From contig JADIZG010000020.1 in NCBI GenBank assembly GCA_016704895.1, forward strand, positions 1 through 54,648: a DNA stretch of 54,648 nucleotides. The letters are read 5' to 3'. The first letter of the stretch is position 1, and the number at the start of each line of letters is the position of its first letter. Made by a program: the position numbers and the translations under genes. Under the pieces are notes generated by a model, which had not been told where the DNA came from, ran no database searches, and was given only the letters and a program-made list of their open reading frames with translations. This document shows positions 33,222 to 44,614 of the stretch, in pieces. Origin of the DNA: Betaproteobacteria bacterium. GTDB lineage: Bacteria > Pseudomonadota > Gammaproteobacteria > Burkholderiales > Casimicrobiaceae.

Positions 33222-34519
33222 ACCTCGCCAGCCCATTCGCCCTTGCGCTCGTCGCCATCGTCGGCCTGAGCCTCGTCGGGCTGCCGGTCGCCTACGCGAT
33301 GATCGGCGGCTCGATCCTCTGGCTGTTCCTGTCCGGGCTCGACATGGGGACCGCGGCGGAGCAGTTGCTCAACGGCATGATGGCGAGCCAGCTCCTGCTC
33401 GCGATCCCGCTGTTCATCCTCGCCGCGGAGTTCATGAACGCCGGCGCGATCATGGATCGGCTCCTGCGCTTCTGCAACGCGATCGTCGGGCGCTACCGGG
33501 GCGGTCTCGCGCAGGTCAACGTCCTGCAGAGCATCGTCTTCGCCAGCATGTCGGGCTCGGCGCTGGCGGACGCCGCCGGCTCCGGCAAGCTGATGCAGTC
33601 GCTGATGACGCGCGACGGCAAGTACCCGCCGGCGTACGCGGCGGCGCTCACCTGCGCCTCGTCGGTGCTCGGCCCGATCATCCCGCCGTCGATCCCGCTC
33701 GTGCTCTACGCGCTGGTGTCCGACACGTCGATCGGCTACCTGTTCCTCGCCGGCGTGGTTCCCGGGCTCCTGCTCGGCGCGGTGCAGATCGCGCTGATCG
33801 CGTTCACGGCCAGGCGGCGCCGGTTCCCGGTCGAGGAGAAGGTGCCGCTGCGCGAGCTGCCGGGGATCACGTGGCGCGCGATGCCGGCGCTGCTGATGCC
33901 CGTCATCCTGCTCGGCTGCCTCTACAGCGGCATCACGACGCCGACGGAGGCGGCGGCCGTCGCCGCGCTCTACGCGCTGCTCGTCTCGGCCTTCCTCTAC
34001 CGGAGCGTGCGCCCGAAGGACGTCTACCGGTCGCTCGCGACGAGCGCGCGCGTGACCACCTCGATCGGCATGCTGATCGCGGGGGCGCTGGTGTTCAACT
34101 TCGTCATCACTGCGGAGAACATCCCGAAGACGCTGAGCGCGATGATGAAGGCCCACGAGATGTCGCCGCTCGCGTTCCTGCTGTTCGTGAACGTGCTGCT
34201 GATCGTGCTCGGCTGCTTCCTCGAGGGCACGACGATCATCCTCATCATCCTGCCGGTGCTGCTGCCGACCGCGGTGGCGCTCGGCGTCGATCCGATCCAC
34301 TTCGGCGTGATGGCGATCGTCAACATCATGCTCGGGCTGGTCACGCCACCCTACGGCCTGCTGCTGTTCATGATGAACAAGATCACCGACGTCCCGCTGC
34401 GCGACATCGTGCGCGAGGTGATGCCGTTCCTCTACGTGATGTTCGGCGCGCTCGCGCTGATCGCGCTGGTGCCGGACGTCGTGCTCTGGCTGCCGCGGCT
34501 GCTCGGCTACAAGGGCTGA
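33218..34519 (+). CDS. dctM: TRAP transporter large membrane subunit (DctM-type)
   Basis: The 433-residue product has about twelve hydrophobic segments and DctM hallmarks: LLAIPLFILAAEFMNAG, MSGSALADAAGSGKLM, GPIIPPSIPLVLYAL and GLVTPPYGLLLFMM. It moves the substrate with sodium across the inner membrane. The ATG at 33218 overlaps the dctQ stop, and the length is usual. It precedes the second DHQ dehydratase gene by 120 bp. Confidence 0.92.
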   Translation: MNLASPFALALVAIVGLSLVGLPVAYAMIGGSILWLFLSGLDMGTAAEQLLNGMMASQLLLAIPLFILAAEFMNAGAIMDRLLRFCNAIVGRYRGGLAQVNVLQSIVFASMSGSALADAAGSGKLMQSLMTRDGKYPPAYAAALTCASSVLGPIIPPSIPLVLYALVSDTSIGYLFLAGVVPGLLLGAVQIALIAFTARRRRFPVEEKVPLRELPGITWRAMPALLMPVILLGCLYSGITTPTEAAAVAALYALLVSAFLYRSVRPKDVYRSLATSARVTTSIGMLIAGALVFNFVITAENIPKTLSAMMKAHEMSPLAFLLFVNVLLIVLGCFLEGTTIILIILPVLLPTAVALGVDPIHFGVMAIVNIMLGLVTPPYGLLLFMMNKITDVPLRDIVREVMPFLYVMFGALALIALVPDVVLWLPRLLGYKG

Positions 34520-34639
34520 ATCCGGGGCGGGCCGGGTGCAGGAGCATCTGCTACGCTTCTCGGGCCGGAAGGGGCGGGCGCACGCGGCGCGTCGTGGCGT
34601 GCCTCCCCCGCATCGGCGATGCCACGCGCAAGGACTTCC

Positions 34640-35422
34640 ATGACGACCCCCGCCAAGCCCCTCGACCTCCGCGGCCGCCTGCTCGGCGGCGCCCGGCCGC
34701 TCGTCTGCTCGCCGCTCGTCGGCCGCACGCGCGAGCGCCTGCTCGCCGAGACCGCCGCGGTGCTCGCGAAGCGCCCGGACGTCATCGAGTGGCGCGTCGA
34801 CTACTACGAGGCGATCGCCGACACCGCGGCGGTGCTCGAGACCGGGCGCGCGATGCGTGGCCTCGTCGGCGACACGCCGATCATCTTCACTCGCCGCTCG
34901 ATCCGGGAGGGCGGCGAGCCGATCCCGATCGGCGATGCCGGGGTCGTCGCGCTCTACGGCGCGGTCGCGGCGAGTCGGCTGGTCGACCTGATCGACTTCG
35001 AGATGGGCAACGACCCGGACCAGATCCGCGAGGTGCGAGCGTCGACGCGGGCCGCCGGCACGCGCCTGATCCTCTCGTACCACAACTTCGGCTACACGCC
35101 AGGCGCCGAGTTCCTCGTGCAGCGCTTCCTCGAGGCCGAGCGCCTGGGTGCGGACGTCGCGAAGGTGGCGGTGATGCCGCGCGATCGCGCCGACGTGCTC
35201 GCGCTGCTCTCGGCTACCGCGCAGGCGGACGCGAAGTCGCGCATTCCGCTCATCAGCATGTCGATGGGACCGCTCGGCACGGTCACGCGCATGGTCGGCG
35301 GCGTCTTCGGGTCGTCGCTGTCGTTCGCGATCGGCGAAGGCGCGTCCGCGCCGGGGCAGATGCCGATCGCCGACCTGGTCTCGGTGTTCGGCGCACTCGC
35401 ACGCGCTCGCGGCGAGTCGTAG
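34640..35422 (+). CDS. aroD: Type I 3-dehydroquinate dehydratase with intact active site
   Basis: The 260-residue product is a type I dehydroquinate dehydratase with all key residues: EWRVDYYE (Glu/Arg), SYHNFGYTPG (His), GADVAKVAVMP (Schiff-base Lys), VTRMVGGVFGS (Arg) and SAPGQMPIADL (Gln). It converts 3-dehydroquinate to 3-dehydroshikimate. The ATG at 34640 follows AAGGA at normal spacing; an ATG at 34619 would add seven residues. Position after the TRAP genes suggests a catabolic quinate role. It is a paralogue of the gene at 29166, which lacks the Lys. Confidence 0.9.
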   Translation: MTTPAKPLDLRGRLLGGARPLVCSPLVGRTRERLLAETAAVLAKRPDVIEWRVDYYEAIADTAAVLETGRAMRGLVGDTPIIFTRRSIREGGEPIPIGDAGVVALYGAVAASRLVDLIDFEMGNDPDQIREVRASTRAAGTRLILSYHNFGYTPGAEFLVQRFLEAERLGADVAKVAVMPRDRADVLALLSATAQADAKSRIPLISMSMGPLGTVTRMVGGVFGSSLSFAIGEGASAPGQMPIADLVSVFGALARARGES

Positions 35423-35541
35423 CGCCGGAGGTCGCGCGGCCGCCCCTGCCGGCGCGCGGTGGCGATCCCGGCGATCGGGCGCCGACGGGCGACGGGAGCC
35501 CGGGCGGAGGCGGCCGCGGGGATGTTGGACCGAAGAGCCCG

Positions 35542-35928
35542 CTACAACTGCTCCCAGGGCAGCCCTTCCTTGCGCCAGCCCCCGACCGTGCCCCGGTGGT
35601 GCTCGTCGTCGAGCGGTCCCTCGAAGCCCTCGAGCACGTTGTAGACCTCCCTGAAGCCCGCCTGCTCGAGCGCCAGCCCGGCGTCGACCGAACGCTGGCC
35701 GCTGCGGCAGATGAGCACGATCGGGCGGTTCATGCTCGCGACCTTCTTGACGTGCCCGACGAAGTGGGGATTGATCTCCCAGTCGGGGCCGTCGTTCCAC
35801 GCGACGTGCTGCGCGCCGACCGGATGGCCGACGAACAGGTATTCCATTTCGCTGCGGCAGTCGACGAACACCGCCTGCGGGTGCTTCTGCAGGAACTCGA
35901 CGGCTTCCTTCGGCTTCAGGTGCTTCAT
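35542..35928 (-). CDS. Rhodanese-like domain protein
   Basis: The 128-residue product is a single rhodanese domain. The active-site loop is ICRSGQRS with a Cys, and VFVDCRSEMEYLFVGHPVGA marks the first conserved part. It may carry persulfide sulfur from thiosulfate or protein donors in the cytoplasm. The ATG at 35928 matches the family N-terminus and leaves out an implausible 32-residue extension. It is convergent with the DHQ dehydratase gene and divergent from metH. Confidence 0.85.
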   Translation of the reverse strand: MKHLKPKEAVEFLQKHPQAVFVDCRSEMEYLFVGHPVGAQHVAWNDGPDWEINPHFVGHVKKVASMNRPIVLICRSGQRSVDAGLALEQAGFREVYNVLEGFEGPLDDEHHRGTVGGWRKEGLPWEQL

Positions 35929-36080
35929 GGTCGTTCCGCTCGGTGAGGCTGGACGGCCAACCATAGCACGCGTCCCCTCATGACACTCGCGCATATCCAT
36001 ATAACCGGACGCCGCGGTCCGCACTGCTAGAATTCGAGGTTCCGCGCTCGCCCGCGACGCGCGCCGGCCCCCTTCCTCCG

Positions 36081-37130
36081 ATGCAACCCGACCGCACCGC
36101 CGAACTCTCCGCCCTGCTCGACCGCCGCATCCTGATCCTCGACGGCGCGATGGGCACGATGATCCAGCAGCGGCGGCTGTCCGAGTCGGACTTCCGCGGC
36201 GCGCCCGCGTGCGGGCTCGCCGGCCACGCGCACGACCTCAAGGGCGACAACGACCTCCTGTCGATCACGCAGCCCGACGTCGTCCGCGCGATCCACGACG
36301 CGTACTTCGAGGCGGGCGCCGACATCGTCGAGACGAACACGTTCTCGGCGACGTCGATCGCGCAGGCCGACTACGGGCTCGCCGCGCGCGCGCACGAGCT
36401 GAACCGGGCCGCGGCCGCGGTCGCGCGCGAGAGCGCGGATCGGTGGACGGCGAGGACGCCCGACCGGCCGCGATTCGTCGCGGGCGCGCTGGGGCCGACG
36501 AACCGCACCGCGTCGATCTCGCCGGACGTGCACGATCCGGCCGCCCGCAACGTCACGTTCGACGAGCTCGCGGTCGCCTACCACGACGCGGCGCAGGGGC
36601 TCGTCGAGGGCGGAGTCGACCTGCTGCTCGTCGAGACGGTGATCGACACGCTGAACGCCAAGGCCGCGCTGTTCGGCATCGCCACGCTGTTCGACGAGCT
36701 GGGTGCGCGATTGCCGCTGATCGTCTCCGGGACGATCACCGACGCGTCCGGACGCACGCTCTCGGGGCAGACGCCCGAGGCGTTCTGGAACTCGGTGATG
36801 CACGCCGAGCCGCTCAGCGTCGGGCTCAACTGCGCGCTCGGCGCGGCGCTGATGCGTCCCTACCTCGAGGAGCTCGCGCACGTGGCCGACACCTACGTGT
36901 CGTGCTACCCGAACGCGGGCCTGCCGAACCCGATGTCGGAGACCGGCTACGACGAGACCCCCGCGGAGACCGCGCGCCTGATCGCCGACTTCGCGGGGAG
37001 CGGCTTCGTGAACCTCGTGGGCGGGTGCTGCGGCACGACGCCGGCGCACGTGCGAGCGATCGCGGAGGCCGTCGCGTCGATCGCGCCGCGCAAGGTGGCG
37101 CGGCGGGCTGCGCTGCGCGCGGCGGCGTGA
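36081..37130 (+). CDS. metH: Methionine synthase, homocysteine-binding module (split MetH, part 1)
   Basis: The 349-residue product is the homocysteine S-methyltransferase domain of cobalamin-dependent methionine synthase. It shows ILDGAMGTMIQ at about residues 18-28, and the zinc Cys residues lie in GLNCALG and GGCCGTTPAHVRA. It activates homocysteine through zinc for methyl transfer from cobalamin. The remaining MetH domains are coded by the next gene, 93 bp downstream. Two-gene MetH is known in Burkholderiales. A TATAAC box at 36000-36005 may be part of its promoter. Confidence 0.9.
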   Translation: MQPDRTAELSALLDRRILILDGAMGTMIQQRRLSESDFRGAPACGLAGHAHDLKGDNDLLSITQPDVVRAIHDAYFEAGADIVETNTFSATSIAQADYGLAARAHELNRAAAAVARESADRWTARTPDRPRFVAGALGPTNRTASISPDVHDPAARNVTFDELAVAYHDAAQGLVEGGVDLLLVETVIDTLNAKAALFGIATLFDELGARLPLIVSGTITDASGRTLSGQTPEAFWNSVMHAEPLSVGLNCALGAALMRPYLEELAHVADTYVSCYPNAGLPNPMSETGYDETPAETARLIADFAGSGFVNLVGGCCGTTPAHVRAIAEAVASIAPRKVARRAALRAAA

Positions 37131-37193
37131 CGCGCGATCCCCGACAGGGTCGGTGCCCGTTCAGCAACGCCTGCCGGGCACCCATCGGATACG

Positions 37194-37220
37194 ACGTCGG
37201 GCTGAAGCCCGACCCACAAG
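37194..37220. repeat. REP-like palindromic repeat between the metH genes
   Basis: This copy reads CGACGTCGGGCTGAAGCCCGACCCACAA. It has the same 8-bp inverted repeat as the copies at 32-58 and 6401-6713 and ends 3 bp before the start of the second metH gene, so the hairpin would overlap the ribosome-binding region. Confidence 0.75.
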
Positions 37221-37223
37221 ACC

Positions 37224-39887
<2,664 letters not shown>

Positions 39888-40013
39888 AGCCGGGCCGGGC
39901 CGTCGCGGGGCCGGCAGGGCGAATATTCACTTGACTCGCGGCCTGCGCCCCGCCATTCGTATCGATTCGCGGTCGCGCCCGTCGGACGGGCGCCACGCCG
40001 CGCGGCCGTTGCC

Positions 40014-40019
40014 TATAAT
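40014..40019 (+). promoter_or_regulatory. Candidate -10 box upstream of the STAS gene
   Basis: TATAAT matches the sigma70 consensus exactly and stands out in GC-rich DNA 50 bp before the STAS start. No good -35 is seen at 16-18 bp, so either the promoter is activator-dependent or the match is chance. Confidence 0.45.
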
Positions 40020-40068
40020 CGGCGGGACTGTCCCGGGCGAGGCGCGGGAACGGCAAGGATGCCACCAG

Positions 40069-40449
40069 ATGCAATGCCCGACCCACGCGTATGCCGACGT
40101 CCTCGTCGCGACTGCCAACGGCAGGATCGACTTCGCCGGTGCGCAGGTGCTCGAGGGCGCGCTCGCGCCCGCGCTCGCGCCCGACGGGCCGGTGCGCGGC
40201 ATCGTGATCGACCTGGCGGGTGTCGACTACATCAGCAGCGTGGGGTTGCGCGTGCTGATGGTCGCGGCCAAGGCGATGCGCGCGCGCAAGGCGTCGATCG
40301 CCGTCGCGTCGCTGCAGCCCGTGGTCGCCGAGATCTTCGAGATCAGCCGCTTCCACCACGTCGTGGACGTGCGCGGCAGCGTGCGCGACGCGATCGCGGC
40401 CGTCTCGCCGGAGGCGCTCGTAGCCTACGACCGGATGGATCGCCGATGA
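40069..40449 (+). CDS. STAS-domain anti-sigma-factor antagonist
   Basis: The 126-residue product is a single STAS domain with the phospho-acceptor region VDYISSVGLRVLMVAAKAM (Ser near residue 58) and an N-terminal strand pair VATANGRIDFAGA. Proteins of this kind are phosphorylated by an anti-sigma-type kinase and dephosphorylated by a PP2C phosphatase, giving a partner switch. Both other parts lie within 5 kb. The ATG at 40069 follows AAGGA at 9 bp. The next gene overlaps by ATGA. Confidence 0.87.
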   Translation: MQCPTHAYADVLVATANGRIDFAGAQVLEGALAPALAPDGPVRGIVIDLAGVDYISSVGLRVLMVAAKAMRARKASIAVASLQPVVAEIFEISRFHHVVDVRGSVRDAIAAVSPEALVAYDRMDRR

Positions 40450-41402
40450 AAAGGGTTCGATTCTGGGGCACCCGTGGCTCGATCCCGGTCGCGCTCACCG
40501 CCGACGGCGTGCGCCACAAGATCGTCGCCGCGCTGCGCGGCGCCTCGGGACGGACGTTCGCGAACGACGCGGAGGCCGGGGCGTACGTCGACTCGCTCGC
40601 GTTCGCGGACCGCGCCACGTTCGGCGGCCACTCGCCCTGCGTCGAGATCGAGACCGGCGGACCCGATTTCGTGATCTGCGACCTCGGCAGCGGCGTGCGG
40701 CCGTTCGGGCAGGCGGCGCTCGCACGCGACGGCGGGGGGCCGCGCACCTACCACGTGTTCCTGTCGCACGTGCACTGGGACCACATCATGGGCCTGCCGT
40801 TCTTCACGCCGGCCTACATCCCGGGCAACCGCGTCGTGATCTACGGCGGGCACGCGCACCTCGAGGCCGCGCTGCGGCGCCAGCAGGAGCAGCCGTCGTT
40901 CCCGGTCGACTTCTCGACCTTCCGCGCCGACATCTCGTTCGTGCGGCTCGAGCCGGGCGTCGTCCACGAGGTCGCGGACATGCGGGTGAAGCTCAAGCTG
41001 CAGCGCCACGCGGGCGACTCCTACGGCTTCCGCTTCGAGTCGGGCGGCAAGTCCGTCGTCTACTCGACCGACTCCGAGCACGACCTCGGCAACCGCAGGG
41101 AGACCGACGGCTTCGTCGACTTCTTCCGCGGCGCCGACGTCGTGATCTTCGACGCGATGTACTCGCTCGCGGACGCGATCTCGGTGAAGGCCGACTGGGG
41201 CCACTCGAGCAACATCGCCGGCGTCGAGCTGTGCCACGCCGCGGGCGTCAAGCACCTCTGCATGTTCCACCACGAGCCCGCCTTCGACGACGCGTCGATC
41301 GCTCGCGTGCTCGCGGACACGCGGCGCTACGAGGAGATCTGCCGTTCCGGCGCGCCGATGACGGTGACCGCCGCCTACGACGGGATGGAAATCGACTTGT
41401 GA
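40446..41402 (+). CDS. Metallo-beta-lactamase-fold hydrolase
   Basis: The 318-residue product starts MKRVRFWGTRGSIPV and has the metal motif SHVHWDHIMGLPFF (H-x-H-x-D-H, about residues 111-116). Further His residues lie in KADWGHSSNIAGVEL and MFHHEP. This matches the RNase Z/PhnP-like cyclic-phosphodiesterase side of the superfamily rather than antibiotic-degrading lactamases. It is translationally coupled both to the STAS gene and to the phosphatase gene (GTGA overlap), so it belongs to the signalling module. It may act on a nucleotide or phosphodiester signal; this is inference. Confidence 0.83.
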   Translation: MKRVRFWGTRGSIPVALTADGVRHKIVAALRGASGRTFANDAEAGAYVDSLAFADRATFGGHSPCVEIETGGPDFVICDLGSGVRPFGQAALARDGGGPRTYHVFLSHVHWDHIMGLPFFTPAYIPGNRVVIYGGHAHLEAALRRQQEQPSFPVDFSTFRADISFVRLEPGVVHEVADMRVKLKLQRHAGDSYGFRFESGGKSVVYSTDSEHDLGNRRETDGFVDFFRGADVVIFDAMYSLADAISVKADWGHSSNIAGVELCHAAGVKHLCMFHHEPAFDDASIARVLADTRRYEEICRSGAPMTVTAAYDGMEIDL

Positions 41403-43549
41403 CGGCCGACGCCGATCCGGACCGAAGCGTCGCCAGCATGGGGCGCGTCCGGTGGATCGGCGTGTTGCTCCTCGCGGCGCTCGCGCTCCTGCTCTGGGTG
41501 CAGCCGCCGTGGGTCTCGCGCATCCAGCTCCTCTGGTTCGACACGTGCCAGACGCTCGTGCCGCGCACGGTCAAGGCGCTGCCGGCGACGATCGTCGAGA
41601 TCGACCAGAAGAGCATCGTCGCCCTCGGGCAGTGGCCGTGGCCCCGCACCGTGCTCGCGCAGCTCGTGCGCGAGATCGCGCGCGCGAATCCGATCGCGAT
41701 CGGGCTCGACATCCTGATGCCCGAGGCGGATCGCAGCTCGCCCGAGCACTGGCTCGACAACATGCCGTCGACCGACGCCGACCTCGCGCAGTCGCTCTCC
41801 GCGCTGCCGTCGCACGACACCGAGCTTGCCCGGGCGATCGGCGCCGCGCGCGTCGTGCTGGGCATGGCGGGCTCGCCGGAGCCGACCGGCATGACGCTGT
41901 TCGCGACGCCGATCCTGATCGAAGGCGCCTCACCGAACGACGCCGCGTCGGTGCGCGCGCAGGTCGCGCAGTTCGAGGGCGTGCTCAACAACCTGCCGGT
42001 GCTCGAGCGCGCGGCGTCGGGTCACGGGCTGCTGTCGGCTTCGCCCGACGACGGCGAGGACGGCGTGATCCGCCGGCTGCCGATGGTGGCGAGCGTCGAC
42101 GGCACGCTCGTTCCCGCGTTCGCGATCGAGATGCTGCGCGTCGCCGTCAAGGCGCCGGTGCTGAGGCTCAGGGTGCACGGCGGCGAGATCGCGGGCATCG
42201 CCGCGGGAGGCTTCTCCGCCCCCACGGAAGCCGACGGCGGCGCGCGCATCCACTTCTCGCCCCACGACGCGCGGCGGTTCGTGTCCGCGATCGACGTGCT
42301 GCAGGGCCGCGCCGACCCCGAGATGCTCGCCTCCAAGTTCGTGCTGGTCGGCATGACCGGTCTCGTGCAGGTCGACTACCAGGGCACGCCGCTCGGCGAG
42401 CGCATGCCCGGCGTGGAGATCCACGCGCAGCTCATCGAGAACCTGTTCGAGCAGGGGCTCATCATGCGGCCGACGTGGGCGCGCGCGCTCGAGATCGCGC
42501 TGTTCGTCGCGCTCGGCGGGATCCTGATCCGCGCGGCGCCGCTGTGGCGCACGCCGGCGACCGCGACCTACGCGGTGGCGGCGATGGTCGTTCCCGCGCT
42601 CGCCGCGCTGGCCGCGTTCGCGTGGCAGCGGCAGTTGTTCGACGCCGCGACGCCGGGGCTCGCGCTGTTCGTCCTGTTCGCGGTCCTCCTCGTGCTGTCG
42701 CTCGGCGAAGCCTCGCGCGAGCGCCGCGCGCTGCGCCGCCAGATGCAGCTCGAGCGCGAGCAGTCGGCGCGCATGGCGGGCGAGATGGAGGCGGCCCGAC
42801 GCGTCCAGGTCGCGATGCTGCCGCGCGACGACCAGTTCCGCGACGACGCGCGCCTCGACCTCGCGGCGACGATGGTCCCGGCGCGCGAGGTCGGCGGCGA
42901 CCTCTACGATTTCTTCAAGCTGGACGGGCGGCGCCTGTTCTTCCTCGTCGGCGACGTCGCGGGCAAGGGGCTGTCGGCCAGCATCTTCATGGCCGTCAGC
43001 AAGGCGCTCGCGAAGAGCGCGGCGGTGCGCCATCCCGACGACGACGTCGGCACGTGGATGACGACGGTGAACCGCGAGATCTCGCGCGACAACACCGAGG
43101 CGCTGTTCGTCACGGCGTTCGCGGGCATCCTCGACCTCGACAGCGGCGACCTCGTCTACTGCAACGCCGGCCACGACGCGCCGTACTGCGTCGGCGCGGC
43201 GTCGGGACTGCGCCGCCTCGACGCGGGCGACGGCCCGCCGCTGTGCACGGTCGACGACTTCGAGTACCACGGCGAGCACACGTTCCTCGACCCCGGCGAG
43301 CTCGTCGTGCTCGTCACCGACGGCGTGACCGACATGCGCGATCCGGCGGGAGCGATGTACGGCCGCGCGCGCATGGAGGCGGTGCTGGAGGGCCGGCGCT
43401 CGCAGTCGGGAAGCGCGCGCGCGGCCGTCGACGCATTGCGCGGCGACGTGCAGGCGTTCGCGGCGGGCGCGGAGCCGGCCGACGACCTGACGGTGCTCGC
43501 GATCCGATGGAACGGAAAGCCCGGGATTCCCAGGTCTACCGGACGATGA
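41399..43549 (+). CDS. CHASE2-domain PP2C/SpoIIE-type phosphatase
   Basis: The 716-residue product has an N-terminal membrane segment, a CHASE2 sensor (about residues 45-345, with VEIDQKSIVALGQWPWPR and AIGLDILMPEAD), three hydrophobic segments (about residues 360-440), a short coiled coil and a SpoIIE/PP2C phosphatase domain (about residues 475-710; AREVGGDLYDFF, VGDVAGKGLSAS, YCNAGHDAP, LVTDGVTD). It probably senses an envelope signal and dephosphorylates the STAS protein. The GTG at 41399 overlapping the upstream stop is chosen; an ATG at 41438 is the alternative. Confidence 0.87.
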   Translation: MTADADPDRSVASMGRVRWIGVLLLAALALLLWVQPPWVSRIQLLWFDTCQTLVPRTVKALPATIVEIDQKSIVALGQWPWPRTVLAQLVREIARANPIAIGLDILMPEADRSSPEHWLDNMPSTDADLAQSLSALPSHDTELARAIGAARVVLGMAGSPEPTGMTLFATPILIEGASPNDAASVRAQVAQFEGVLNNLPVLERAASGHGLLSASPDDGEDGVIRRLPMVASVDGTLVPAFAIEMLRVAVKAPVLRLRVHGGEIAGIAAGGFSAPTEADGGARIHFSPHDARRFVSAIDVLQGRADPEMLASKFVLVGMTGLVQVDYQGTPLGERMPGVEIHAQLIENLFEQGLIMRPTWARALEIALFVALGGILIRAAPLWRTPATATYAVAAMVVPALAALAAFAWQRQLFDAATPGLALFVLFAVLLVLSLGEASRERRALRRQMQLEREQSARMAGEMEAARRVQVAMLPRDDQFRDDARLDLAATMVPAREVGGDLYDFFKLDGRRLFFLVGDVAGKGLSASIFMAVSKALAKSAAVRHPDDDVGTWMTTVNREISRDNTEALFVTAFAGILDLDSGDLVYCNAGHDAPYCVGAASGLRRLDAGDGPPLCTVDDFEYHGEHTFLDPGELVVLVTDGVTDMRDPAGAMYGRARMEAVLEGRRSQSGSARAAVDALRGDVQAFAAGAEPADDLTVLAIRWNGKPGIPRSTGR

Positions 43550-44135
43550 TCTCGACGCGCCGGTTGCGCGGCTCGGCCACGCCGGCGGCCGTCGGCACGA
43601 GCGGCTCGCGGCTGCCGCGGCCCGACGCCTGCACGTTCGCGGGCGCGATGCCGCGCTTCAGGAGCTCGTTGCGGACGGTGTCGGCCCGCTGGCGCGCGAG
43701 CGCGTCGTTGACCGGATCGGTGCCGGTCCGGTCGGTGTGCCCGATCACCAGCACGTCGGGCACCGGACGCGCGGCGATCTCGGCGAAGATGCGGTCCAGC
43801 ATCGCGCGCGACTCGTCGTCGAGCTCGCCCTTGCCCTCGGCGAAGTGCAGCGTGAACTTCTCCTCGCGGCGCGGTTGCGCGGCGAGCGCGGCGCCGAACT
43901 TCGCCTGCACCTCCTCGGGCGTGGCTGTGTACGGCCTCGTCTGGAACGCGCCGCGCTCGACGGCCGCGTACGGCTGGTCGAGCACGACTTCGCCGCGCGA
44001 ATCGGTCACGCTCACGGCGGTCTTCTTCCCGTCCGGCTCCGGCAGCAGGATGACCGTCGTGCGCGGCGCGCACCCGGCCGCGAGCGCTGCGAACGCCACG
44101 ACGGCCGCGAGCCTTCGCACGCGCCGCGCCGGCAT
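43536..44135 (-). CDS. OmpA-family lipoprotein
   Basis: The 199-residue product has a lipoprotein signal with lipobox LAAGC (Cys about residue 22) and a C-terminal OmpA peptidoglycan-binding domain. Motifs are VLVIGHTDRTGTDPVNDALARQRADTV and NRRVEIIVR. It probably tethers the outer membrane to the wall. It follows the FecR gene by 1 bp and converges on the phosphatase gene with a 14-bp overlap. Confidence 0.87.
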   Translation of the reverse strand: MPARRVRRLAAVVAFAALAAGCAPRTTVILLPEPDGKKTAVSVTDSRGEVVLDQPYAAVERGAFQTRPYTATPEEVQAKFGAALAAQPRREEKFTLHFAEGKGELDDESRAMLDRIFAEIAARPVPDVLVIGHTDRTGTDPVNDALARQRADTVRNELLKRGIAPANVQASGRGSREPLVPTAAGVAEPRNRRVEIIVR

Positions 44136-44136
44136 C

Positions 44137-44580
44137 TCAGCCGCCGACCTCGACGACGAACTCGGTGCCGCGCACGCCGAGGACCGACGCCGGCGTGCGG
44201 ACCTTCATCGCGTCGGGCGACTGCTTCGCGATCTTGCCCGAGACGACGGCGAGCGAGCCCTTCGAGAGCGTCGCGTCGAACTGGCCCTGGTGCGTCGTCG
44301 TGTCGAACCGGTACGCGTCGAGCGCGAGCACGCTGTTGGGACCGATCGACAGGAGCGAGTTGTCGCTCATCGTGACGCCGGCCGAGCCGTCGGGGCCGGT
44401 GCGCAGCACGTCGGCGGCCTCGAGCCTCGTGCCGACGGTCCCCGGCAGCGTCGCGCCGCCGCGCTCGATCGACACGTCGCCTTTCGACGTCTTGATCTGG
44501 CCGATGTCGGCGGCGGAAGCGAGCGAGGCGGCCGCCAGCAGCATTGCGGCGGGCACGAACCTTGCGATCGATCGAATCAT
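44137..44580 (-). CDS. FecR-domain exported protein
   Basis: The 147-residue product has a signal peptide (ending SLASA near residue 23) and a FecR domain: TSKGDVSIERGGATLPGTVG, LRTGPDGSAGVTMSDNSLLS and TPASVLGVRGTEF. Unlike FecR sigma regulators it has no inner-membrane anchor part, so it is a secreted FecR-only protein, often found beside OmpA lipoproteins and CHASE2 sensors. It is divergent from the ATPase gene across 34 bp. Confidence 0.85.
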   Translation of the reverse strand: MIRSIARFVPAAMLLAAASLASAADIGQIKTSKGDVSIERGGATLPGTVGTRLEAADVLRTGPDGSAGVTMSDNSLLSIGPNSVLALDAYRFDTTTHQGQFDATLSKGSLAVVSGKIAKQSPDAMKVRTPASVLGVRGTEFVVEVGG

Positions 44581-44614
44581 GTCGAGAACCCCGAATGTCG
44601 CGGCCGGTGCCGCC

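Noticed and set aside
29166..35422. The two DHQ dehydratase genes as an assembly duplication
   Set aside because: They differ at many residues including the active site and have different flanking genes, so they are true paralogues.
35980..36005. ATGACA and TATAAC as a metH promoter pair
   Set aside because: The spacing between the two boxes is only 14 bp, too short for a standard sigma70 promoter; only the -10 is mentioned with metH.
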